The notes below the pieces were generated by a model. It was not told where the DNA came from and searched no databases. It worked only from the letters and a program-made list of their open reading frames with translations. The position numbers and the translations under genes are program-made. This document shows positions 1 to 5,644 of a stretch of 7,584 nt of DNA, one piece after another; within the stretch, counting starts at the first letter, position 1; every line of letters starts with the position of its first letter. The stretch comes from JBBREP01 sp036501845. GTDB lineage: Bacteria; Actinomycetota; Acidimicrobiia; IMCC26256; PALSA-610. The DNA is taken from positions 1 through 7,584 of the forward strand of contig DASXZO010000054.1 of assembly GCA_036501845.1 (NCBI GenBank), read 5' to 3'.

Positions 1-38
1 CCCTCCTGGCGCACCTGGGTTACGACGAAGACTGGTGA
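1..38 (+). CDS. Probable 3' end of a plus-strand gene (partial)
   Basis: Reading from base 3, the frame encodes LLAHLGYDEDW and then stops with TGA at 36-38, one base before the end of the convergent tRNA gene. The composition (amphipathic stretch with an acidic, aromatic end) looks like an ordinary protein C-terminus, and a plus-strand gene ending here would fit the spacing. Only eleven codons are visible, so the product cannot be named and the call could be a chance open frame. Confidence 0.35.
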   Translation, partial: LLAHLGYDEDW

Positions 39-39
39 G

Positions 40-112
40 TGGGCCGCCCGGGGCTCGAACCCGGAACCTGCGGATTAAAAGTCCGACGCGCTGCCAGTTG
101 CGCTAGCGGCCC
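40..112 (-). tRNA. tRNA-Lys(UUU)
   Basis: The minus strand folds into a complete 73-nt cloverleaf. The acceptor stem is GGGCCGC paired with GCGGCCC (106-112 with 41-47). The D arm is a GCGC/GCGC stem with the GG of the D loop. The anticodon loop is CTTTTAA, with anticodon TTT at 77-79. The T arm is CCGGG-TTCGAGC-CCCGG and the discriminator base is A at 40. Position 15/48 is A-U, a compensated Levitt pair. The lowest anticodon-stem pair (27-43) is a U-C mismatch. CCA is not encoded (the next bases read CTCA), so it must be added after transcription. The UUU anticodon reads lysine AAA and, by wobble, AAG. Confidence 0.95.
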
Positions 113-122
113 GAAGGCCGCC

Positions 123-150
123 ACGTTAACCGTGGGCGCGATCGGTTCGA
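123..150 (-). promoter_or_regulatory. Weak promoter candidate for the tRNA-Lys gene
   Basis: On the minus strand, TAACGT (123-128) fits the actinobacterial TAnnnT -10 pattern and would start transcription about 4 nt before the tRNA 5' end. A poor -35 candidate, TCGAAC (145-150), lies 16 nt upstream. Only the -10 is at all convincing. The tRNA could instead be read through from the membrane protein gene upstream. Confidence 0.25.
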
Positions 151-151
151 C

Positions 152-192
152 TGTTGCGGTTCCATCGACGTAGGGACTATCGAACCGCAACA
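152..192. repeat. Perfect 11-bp inverted repeat, 19-nt loop
   Basis: TGTTGCGGTTC (152-162) is exactly mirrored by GAACCGCAACA (182-192). The repeat lies between the stop codon of the membrane protein gene and the 5' end of the tRNA gene. A second, competing pair, GGTTCGA (144-150) with TCGAACC (180-186), shares part of the right arm, so two mutually exclusive hairpins could form. No T-run follows on either strand. It could be a terminator-like or RNA-stabilising hairpin for the minus-strand gene ending at 219, or a protein-binding site; the sequence does not decide. Confidence 0.6.
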
Positions 193-218
193 AAGACGAC
201 CGGTCGCGGGCGGTGTGG

Positions 219-749
219 TTACTCGGGCGCAGTGGTGGTGCGCACGAAGCGGCGGTTGACGGGGCGTTCGCCTTCGACGCGGCGTTCCACCACATTGGGC
301 GTGACCAGCGCGGGGATCGCGAGCACGAGGCCGGCGATGAGGAACAGCCAACCGTTGCGGTGCGTCACTGCGACCCAGTGGTAGAGGTGGTTCGGCGCGA
401 CGTTGAGCACCACGATCAGGCCGAAGGCGAACGCCACGACGCCGAAGAAGGCTTGCGCTGCTCGTGTGCCGCCCGGTTGCACCGAACTCAGGACCACGAG
501 CGCACCAAAGGCGATCTCGATCAGGCCCATCAGCGGGTTCTGCCACAGGTGCCACACGAACATGTGCGGGTCGTAGATGTGGTCGGTGTTCACGCTCGTG
601 CGGGCGACGGCGGCGATGCCGAGCACCATGAATGCCACACCGATCACCAAACCGATGAGCTGCGGGATACGGCTCGAGCGCCGTTCGTACGTCTCGTACC
701 GTTCGGACGCGACGTCATCGACCGGCACCGTGCTTCGTCGGGTGAGCAT
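219..749 (-). CDS. Four-helix membrane protein, resembling DUF4383
   Basis: The product is a 176-residue protein of unknown function. It has a short charged N-terminus (about 1-28) and four hydrophobic segments at about 29-49, 72-90, 99-117 and 132-151. A basic, Arg-rich tail of about 25 residues is probably cytoplasmic. The pattern NPLMGLIEIAFGALVV after helix 1, and NGWLFLIAGLVLAI in the last helix, resemble the actinobacterial DUF4383 membrane family; this is recognition by eye and not secure. The open frame extends 24 codons further upstream, but the start at 749 is chosen because AAGGAGG sits 6 nt before its ATG. The stop is TAA at 219-221. The gene follows the amidase gene in the same direction after a 106-nt gap, so co-transcription is possible but unproven. 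Confidence 0.85.
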   Translation of the reverse strand: MLTRRSTVPVDDVASERYETYERRSSRIPQLIGLVIGVAFMVLGIAAVARTSVNTDHIYDPHMFVWHLWQNPLMGLIEIAFGALVVLSSVQPGGTRAAQAFFGVVAFAFGLIVVLNVAPNHLYHWVAVTHRNGWLFLIAGLVLAIPALVTPNVVERRVEGERPVNRRFVRTTTAPE

Positions 750-755
750 CGGGAG

Positions 756-762
756 CCTCCTT
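756..762 (-). promoter_or_regulatory. Strong Shine-Dalgarno site of the membrane protein gene
   Basis: AAGGAGG on the minus strand, 6 nt before the ATG at 747-749, is a near-perfect anti-16S complement. It fixes the start of this gene downstream of the longer open frame. It also contrasts with the amidase and glycosyltransferase genes, which lack any such site. Confidence 0.85.
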
Positions 763-855
763 GCATTTGCGGACGGGGTGAGGGTGTACCCGTGACGCAA
801 ACGTGGGTAACTCTGATGCAACGCGAGTGTGACGCGAGACGTGAACGACGTTCGC

Positions 856-2247
856 TCAGAAGCCTGGTGGGACCGCGTAGCCGCCGTCGCTGACTTCGGC
901 GATTGCCGCGCACAACGCGATGGCGTCGCGATCGCGCAGGAACGGCGTCACTACTTGCACACCGACGGGCAATCCCTCTGGCGTGCGGCCGATCGGCGCG
1001 ACCGCCGAGGGCAGATCGACGATGCCGATGAGGCCGAGCCAGCCGACCAGCAGCATGTGCGGCTGCACCTCGCCGTTGATGAGCAACGTTCGCTCGAGGA
1101 ACGATTCTGTTTGCTGATGCGGGAACGCCGGCACCGGCAGCACCGGGCAGAGCAGCGCGTCGTACTCCTCGAACCACTCGGCCCAGCGCGCCGCGAGCTG
1201 CGCGCGCTGGTCGTCGGCGCGCAGCCAACTGCGATGCGTTCCGGCCGCGGCGTCGGCGATGTCGTCGCTCATGCTCGGCGCGATCGCGGCGGTGATCATC
1301 GTGAAGAAGAGGTCGCGTTGCGCGTCGAAGTCGATCGGCGGGTGTGCGTCCTCGACGTGCGCGCCCGCGTCGGCGAGCCGGTCGGCCGCGTTGCGGAGGA
1401 GCGCCAGTTCCTCGCGGTCGATGGGAACGCCCGGGGTTTCGAACCACACTCCCACTTTCCAGTCGCGCGCGCCGGTGCGCCGCGGTGGTGGGAGCTCGAG
1501 CCGCCACGCCAACGCTCGCTCCGGTTCGGGCCCCGCGAGCACACCGAGCAGCAACTCGAGATCGTCGGCGCTGCGCGCGATCGGCCCGAACACGTTGATG
1601 TCGACGTCGGTGAGCCCGCCGCCCACGTGATCGAGGTAACCGCGCTGCGGCACCACGCCGAAACTGGGTTTCAGCCCGAACACCCCGCAACAATGCGCAG
1701 GGATGCGCACCGAACCGCCGATGTCGGTGCCGATCTCGAACGAGGTGAAGCCAGCGGCCACCGCGGCCGCGGCGCCGCCCGACGATCCTCCGGGCACCCG
1801 ATCGAGTGCCCATGGGTTGTTCGTGGTGCCGAAGATCTCGTTGAAGGTCTGCACTTCGCCCGACCACCGCGGCACGTTGGTCTTGCCGAACACGATCGCA
1901 CCGGCCTCGCGCAAGCGCGCGACCGCGGGCGCATCCGCCGCCGGAACGTGATCGCGCAGTTCAACCGCGCCGCCCGTCGAACGCATCCCGCCCACTTCGA
2001 TCGCGTCCTTGATGGTGATGGGCAAGCCGTGCAGCGGACCGCGCCAATTGCCGCGGGCGGCGGCGTCGTCGGCCTGCGCGGCTTCGGCCCGCGCTCGTTC
2101 GGCGTCGATCGTGACCACCGCGTTCACCGGTGGGCCGAGTCGATCGATACGGTCGAGATAGCCGTCGAGCAGCTCACGGCTCGAGATCTCGCCACTGCGG
2201 ATCGCTGCCGCGAGCACGGTCGCAGAGCGGGTGGCAATGCCGTCCAT
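856..2247 (-). CDS. Amidase-signature family hydrolase
   Basis: This 463-residue protein is a full-length member of the amidase signature (AS) family, which hydrolyses C-N amide bonds by a Ser-cisSer-Lys mechanism. The catalytic Lys is K80 in LPITIKDAIEVGG. The cis-Ser is S155 in VPGGSSGG. The nucleophile is S179 in GTDIGGSVRIPA, 24 residues after the cis-Ser, as is usual. The C-terminal part has the expected YDALLCPVLPVPAF (362-375) and LPVGVQVV (426-433). There is no signal peptide, so the enzyme is probably cytoplasmic. The substrate cannot be told. GatA of the Glu-tRNA amidotransferase is unlikely, because no gatB or gatC is adjacent and the gene stands alone. The start ATG at 2247 puts MDGIATRSATVLAAAIRSGE at the N-terminus, the usual family opening; the 48 further open codons upstream are Arg/Cys-rich and not protein-like. 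No ribosome binding site is seen, so the mRNA may be leaderless. Confidence 0.92.
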   Translation of the reverse strand: MDGIATRSATVLAAAIRSGEISSRELLDGYLDRIDRLGPPVNAVVTIDAERARAEAAQADDAAARGNWRGPLHGLPITIKDAIEVGGMRSTGGAVELRDHVPAADAPAVARLREAGAIVFGKTNVPRWSGEVQTFNEIFGTTNNPWALDRVPGGSSGGAAAAVAAGFTSFEIGTDIGGSVRIPAHCCGVFGLKPSFGVVPQRGYLDHVGGGLTDVDINVFGPIARSADDLELLLGVLAGPEPERALAWRLELPPPRRTGARDWKVGVWFETPGVPIDREELALLRNAADRLADAGAHVEDAHPPIDFDAQRDLFFTMITAAIAPSMSDDIADAAAGTHRSWLRADDQRAQLAARWAEWFEEYDALLCPVLPVPAFPHQQTESFLERTLLINGEVQPHMLLVGWLGLIGIVDLPSAVAPIGRTPEGLPVGVQVVTPFLRDRDAIALCAAIAEVSDGGYAVPPGF

Positions 2248-2254
2248 GACGCCG

Positions 2255-2260
2255 AACGTA
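2255..2260 (-). promoter_or_regulatory. -10-like hexamer for the amidase gene
   Basis: TACGTT on the minus strand fits the TAnnnT pattern and ends 7 nt before the ATG. Transcription would then begin at or next to the start codon, which agrees with the absence of a Shine-Dalgarno sequence. No convincing -35 was found. Confidence 0.35.
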
Positions 2261-2441
2261 CAGGAGCGCCGTACACGCGGAGAGCGAGCGCCAGCGAGCG
2301 AGCTCGCCCAGCAACGGAGCGGACCCGTCCCGACGTCCGTTTCTCGCGTCGAGCGGAGTGCGCATGGACACGTACCTGTGACGGCCCTCACCTCTCAGCA
2401 AATCCCAAGCGCGAGCCGAGGTGCGCACCAGCCTTGCGACC

Positions 2442-2447
2442 GATACT
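2442..2447 (+). promoter_or_regulatory. -10-like hexamer for the glycosyltransferase gene
   Basis: GATACT, one base from TATACT, ends 7 nt before the GTG start at 2455. Transcription would start at the start codon, giving a leaderless mRNA; no Shine-Dalgarno sequence is present. No clear -35 was found. The rest of the 207-nt divergent spacer (2248-2454) holds only low-complexity GAGCGAGCG-type sequence around 2280-2306 and no supported gene. Confidence 0.35.
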
Positions 2448-2454
2448 TGATGGC

Positions 2455-3660
2455 GTGAGCACGGTCGCAATCCCCGACCAGCAGGAGGCGCCCGGCGGCC
2501 CGTTCCCGCCGACGGTCGACATCGTGGTGCCCGTGTACAACGAGGCCGGTGTGCTCGAAGCCAGCATCGAGCGGCTGCACAACTACCTCAGCGAACAGTT
2601 CCCGTTCGAGTGGCGCATCACCATCGCCGACAACGCGTCGACCGACGGCACGTGGGCGATCGCCCGCAGTCTCGCCGACGAGCTGACGAATGTGGTGGCG
2701 TTCCACCTCGACGAGAAGGGCCGCGGACGAGCACTGCGCGCCGCGTGGTCGCGAAGCGATGCTGCGGTCGTCGCGTACATGGACGTGGATCTGTCGACCG
2801 GGCTCGACGCGCTGTTGCCGTTGGTGGCGCCGCTCGTGTCAGGTCACTCCGACGTGGCGATCGGTTCGCGCCTCACCAACGGCGCGAAGGTGGTGCGGGG
2901 CACCAAACGTGAACTGATCTCGCGCACCTACAACGGGCTGCTGCGCGCCACGTTCCGCAACGGCTTTCGCGACGCGCAGTGCGGCTTCAAGGCCCTGCGT
3001 TCCGATGTGGCCCGCGCCCTGCTTCCCGAAATCAAGGACGAGGGCTGGTTCTTCGATACCGAGCTACTCCTCCTCGCCGAGCACAACGGACTGCGCGTGA
3101 GCGAGGTTCCCGTCGACTGGGTGGATGATCCCGACTCGCGGGTGCACGTGGTGCCGACCGCGAAGGAAGACCTCAAAGGCATGCTGCGCGTCGCGCGGCG
3201 CTGCTGGACCGGCCGCGGCCGTATCGATCTCGGCGCCGCGGCGCGGCCCGAAGCACCGACGGCCACCGGCGGAGCGTTCGTGCGCTTCGCGACGATCGGT
3301 GTGGCCTCGACGATCGCCTACGTGTTGCTGTTCGCGTTGCTGCGCGGCGCGACGAATGCCTACGCCGCCAACGCGATCGCGCTCACATGCACAGTGGTGG
3401 CGAACACGGCGCTGAACCGGCGCGCCACCTTCGGCCACCGAGGTCGCGGTGGACGCAGCCGTGCGTGGCTCCGCTCGCTCTCCTTGCATGCTGGCGCGCT
3501 CGTGGTGACCACGCTCGCGCTCCTGCTGGTGCACGGTGTGGCCGATTCACCGACCGTGCTCGACGAGACGGTCGCCTTGGTGCTGGCCGGCGGCATCGCC
3601 ACGGCGGCGCGTGTGTTGCTCTTGCCCACCTGGGTGTTCCGCCCAGAACCGGCGAACTGA
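2455..3660 (+). CDS. GT2 glycosyltransferase with C-terminal GtrA-like membrane domain
   Basis: The product has 401 residues. Residues about 20-250 form a GT-A glycosyltransferase domain of family 2, like dolichyl/polyprenyl-phosphate sugar synthases. Motifs are VDIVVPVYNE (21-30), DNASTDGT (59-66), KGRGRALR (88-95), the metal-binding DVD (110-112), IGSRL (136-140), DAQCGFKALR (173-182) and EGWFFDTELL (196-205). After a linker rich in Ala, Pro and Gly, a GtrA-like domain begins near FVRFATIGV (276-284), with four membrane segments at about 277-297, 301-320, 342-361 and 373-393. The inferred role is transfer of a sugar from a nucleotide donor to polyprenyl phosphate at the membrane, with the GtrA part possibly helping to move the lipid-linked sugar for cell-wall or surface glycosylation. 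Donor sugar and acceptor are unknown. GTG at 2455 is the best start, because no ATG lies between it and the GT motifs. The frame stays open far upstream, antisense to the amidase, but that part does not look like protein. The gene converges on the flagellar operon. Confidence 0.9.
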   Translation: MSTVAIPDQQEAPGGPFPPTVDIVVPVYNEAGVLEASIERLHNYLSEQFPFEWRITIADNASTDGTWAIARSLADELTNVVAFHLDEKGRGRALRAAWSRSDAAVVAYMDVDLSTGLDALLPLVAPLVSGHSDVAIGSRLTNGAKVVRGTKRELISRTYNGLLRATFRNGFRDAQCGFKALRSDVARALLPEIKDEGWFFDTELLLLAEHNGLRVSEVPVDWVDDPDSRVHVVPTAKEDLKGMLRVARRCWTGRGRIDLGAAARPEAPTATGGAFVRFATIGVASTIAYVLLFALLRGATNAYAANAIALTCTVVANTALNRRATFGHRGRGGRSRAWLRSLSLHAGALVVTTLALLLVHGVADSPTVLDETVALVLAGGIATAARVLLLPTWVFRPEPAN

Positions 3661-3663
3661 ACC

Positions 3664-3698
3664 GGCGCGCTGACCCGCGCTGCGATCACGCGCGCGCC
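3664..3698. terminator. Possible bidirectional hairpin between convergent genes
   Basis: GGCGCGC (3664-3670) pairs perfectly with GCGCGCC (3692-3698) across a 21-nt GC-rich loop that can form further pairs. It occupies most of the 50-nt gap between the stop of the glycosyltransferase gene and the stop of the 117-codon gene. There is no T-run on either side, so it is not a classical intrinsic terminator. Confidence 0.3.
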
Positions 3699-3710
3699 TG
3701 CCCGAGCAAG

Positions 3711-4064
3711 TCAGGCCGCGTCGGCTTCGCCGGCTTCGATCTCCGGCGTGACCGGCAGCGGCATCGTGGTGCTCGTCGACGGGACCACGAGGGGTGCGTC
3801 GGCCACGCGCCGCAGCGGTCCGACGGCCGTCGCTTCGCCAGCGTGCTGGTCGTCGCCGGTGTGCGAGTAGCTGTAGAGCAGCGAGCCGATGCCGTAGCAG
3901 CCGGCCCACGCGATTGCGAGCGCCACGAGCAGGTGCACACCCGCCTGCACGATGTCGACGCTCCCGTGCATCGCGCCCGACAGCGCCGGCCACGACACTG
4001 CGAGCGCGAGGAACAGGCTGATGCCGAAGATGAGGTGCGGGTCGACGCGCCGCGAAGGGTTCAT
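3711..4064 (-). CDS. Small two-helix membrane protein, last gene of the flagellar operon
   Basis: This 117-residue protein is not recognised. It has two hydrophobic segments, about 10-28 (HLIFGISLFLALAVSWPAL) and 41-63 (ending in GCYGIGSLLY). A hydrophilic C-terminal half of about 50 residues follows, which includes a Ser/Thr/Pro stretch (PSTSTTMPLPVTP) and an acidic end. The ATG at 4064 overlaps the TGA of flhF in the arrangement ATGA, and no Shine-Dalgarno site is needed or seen, so translation is probably coupled to flhF. A codon-level link to flhF and flhA suggests a flagellar or envelope role, but no motif supports a specific function. It is not flhG (no Walker A motif), fliA, or the chaperone flgN. 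The gene is real on grounds of the overlap, clean membrane segments and an uninterrupted frame. Confidence 0.8.
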   Translation of the reverse strand: MNPSRRVDPHLIFGISLFLALAVSWPALSGAMHGSVDIVQAGVHLLVALAIAWAGCYGIGSLLYSYSHTGDDQHAGEATAVGPLRRVADAPLVVPSTSTTMPLPVTPEIEAGEADAA

Positions 4065-5644
4065 GCGTGGGCGACGGGAACGGCCGTCGTGGTACTCGAG
4101 GACTCGGGCGTGCTGATGCGCTCGAGCAGCTCATCGGCCCAGCGCTGCGGCGTGGCGTCGTCTCCGTCGAGCCGCCCGATCGGCAGGCCGAGGCACATCA
4201 TCGACGCGGGGCTCACGGTGTCGACGAGGCGGTCGAGGGCCAGCATGTCGAAACCACCGAGCCGGCGCGACCAGGCGTCGACGTCCTCGGGCTTCCACCC
4301 TGCTGACGCGAGCCCCCAGAGCTGGGTCGGCTCGAGCCGGTCGAGCATGTCGCTCGCCCACGCGGTGGCCGTGGTGAGCGCGGGCTGCGAGATGGCGACG
4401 AACGTGAGGTGATCACGACGGCGCCAACTCCGGCGCCGCTCGTCGGCCGCTTCGGGATCGGTGATCTGCAGCCACGCAGGCACGCCGTCGATCTCGCTCT
4501 GCGTCGCCACGACCACCTCTTCGGGGTCGAGACCGAGCTCCTCCGACACGGCGCGGCCGAGCAGCAACGGGCGCGCGCCCATCCCGACGATCGCAACCAC
4601 GACACCCTTGGTGGACGGCAGCGCCGCGGCCTGCGGCAGTCGAGCGAGCGAATCGGTGAGCGCGTCGCGCAGCGCGTTACCGGCCATGCCGCGCGGCACG
4701 AAGCGCGCGGGGAGGCCGAGTCGCACGAGGCTCTGCTCGGGACGCTCGATGATTTCTTCGGCACCGGAACGCGACGTCGGCTCCACCGGCGCAGGCACGG
4801 GTGTCGGCATCACGGGCGCGGTGGCGACCGGCGCGGCCGCGGCCGGCGCGAGCCGCTCCGTGTCGACGATCGACGCCGGTACGGAGGCAGGCTGGGGCGC
4901 GATCGGTGCGAGCGGTGAGATCGGCACCGTGAGGTCGACTGCGGGCGCGACCGGCGCACTCTGGTGCTCGGTGCTGTGCGCCAAGCGCTCGAGAATCTGC
5001 GCGAAGCGCTCGGTCTCGGTCGACACGATCGGCGGCTCGAACTGCTCGCCACCAGTCAAGTCGTGGCGGGCCTGGTCGTACGGCTGCGGTTCGTAGCGCG
5101 TGGGCAACGCCATGTCGTGCACCGCACGCGCTGCAGGCGCGACCGGCGCGGGCGGCGCCGGCGGCAGCGCGTCGACAGGAACGTCGCGGCTGTGCGACCA
5201 CGTCTCTGGATTGTCGGACGCGCGGAACACGCCGTGGTCGTCCACGTAGAGCTCGCCGCGGTCCATCGAGTGCAGGTCGCGCACGTCGTGGAAATCGCGC
5301 GCCACGTCGACCGTTCCGAGGTCCATGGCGCCGAAGCGCCGCTCCTCCTCGTTGCGCTCCTCCACGAGGTCGAGCACCGACCGGGGCACCGACCGGCTGT
5401 GGTCGACCGGCGCGCTCTCGGCCTCGCGGCGATGGCGGCCGAGGCGCACCGGCGGGCGCAGATCGATCGGCGTCTCCGGCTCCTCGGCGATCACTTCGAA
5501 GTACTCGCGCGCGAAGAAGCCGCCGACGCCGCCCTTGCGCACCCGGTTGGCCGCGACGATCTGCACGTCGTCGCCGAGCGACTCGCGCACTTCGTCGAGC
5601 AGCGCTTCGAGATTCGTTCCCTCAAACCGTCGCTGGCTGGACAA
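4061..5644 (-). CDS. flhF: FlhF-like flagellar protein with degenerate GTPase domain
   Basis: FlhF is an SRP-family GTPase that helps set flagellar position and number at the cell pole and membrane. This 527-residue protein opens with the FlhF N-terminal domain (about 1-55: FEGTNLEALLDEV, SLGDDVQIVAANRVRKGG, GGFFAREYFEVIAEE). A Pro/Ala-rich, low-complexity linker of roughly 240 residues follows. An N-domain-like helix stretch (about 296-345) and a G-domain-like part (about 346-510) complete it. The G-domain motifs are lost. The P-loop position reads GMGARPLL (354-361) instead of GxxGxGKT, DTAGR is replaced by AISQP (417-421), and TKLDE by DRLVD (471-475). GTP binding is therefore doubtful. 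The start is TTG at 5644, because an in-frame TGA lies two codons upstream; GGGGTGG is a plausible ribosome binding site 6 nt before it. The gene overlaps the end of flhA by 23 nt. Identity as FlhF rests on the N-terminal domain, the fold-like alignment and the flhA neighbour. Confidence 0.8.
   Translation of the reverse strand: MSSQRRFEGTNLEALLDEVRESLGDDVQIVAANRVRKGGVGGFFAREYFEVIAEEPETPIDLRPPVRLGRHRREAESAPVDHSRSVPRSVLDLVEERNEEERRFGAMDLGTVDVARDFHDVRDLHSMDRGELYVDDHGVFRASDNPETWSHSRDVPVDALPPAPPAPVAPAARAVHDMALPTRYEPQPYDQARHDLTGGEQFEPPIVSTETERFAQILERLAHSTEHQSAPVAPAVDLTVPISPLAPIAPQPASVPASIVDTERLAPAAAAPVATAPVMPTPVPAPVEPTSRSGAEEIIERPEQSLVRLGLPARFVPRGMAGNALRDALTDSLARLPQAAALPSTKGVVVAIVGMGARPLLLGRAVSEELGLDPEEVVVATQSEIDGVPAWLQITDPEAADERRRSWRRRDHLTFVAISQPALTTATAWASDMLDRLEPTQLWGLASAGWKPEDVDAWSRRLGGFDMLALDRLVDTVSPASMMCLGLPIGRLDGDDATPQRWADELLERISTPESSSTTTAVPVAHA

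Noticed and set aside
843..853. Palindrome GAACGACGTTC next to the amidase stop codon
   Set aside because: A one-base loop cannot form a normal hairpin, there is no T-run, and short palindromes of this kind are expected in such sequence.
644..1867. 407-codon minus-strand frame overlapping the amidase and membrane protein genes
   Set aside because: Arg-rich frame shadow of the amidase on the same strand, with no motifs and no start signal.
829..2454. Plus-strand open frame of over 500 codons running antisense through the amidase gene into the glycosyltransferase
   Set aside because: Its translation is rich in Arg, His, Glu and Ala without recognisable motifs, typical of the reverse complement of GC-rich genes. 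The amidase on the other strand is unmistakable.
2450..2458. Tiny ATG-GCG-TGA minigene overlapping the GTG start of the glycosyltransferase
   Set aside because: Three codons occur by chance easily, there is no ribosome binding site, and the leaderless start explains the context better.
3736..4104. Similarity between the tails of FlhF (SSSTTTAVPV) and the small membrane protein (STSTTMPLPV), hinting at a local duplication
   Set aside because: The DNA match is about 22 of 31 positions in GC-rich, compositionally biased Ser/Thr/Pro codons and does not extend, so chance is adequate.
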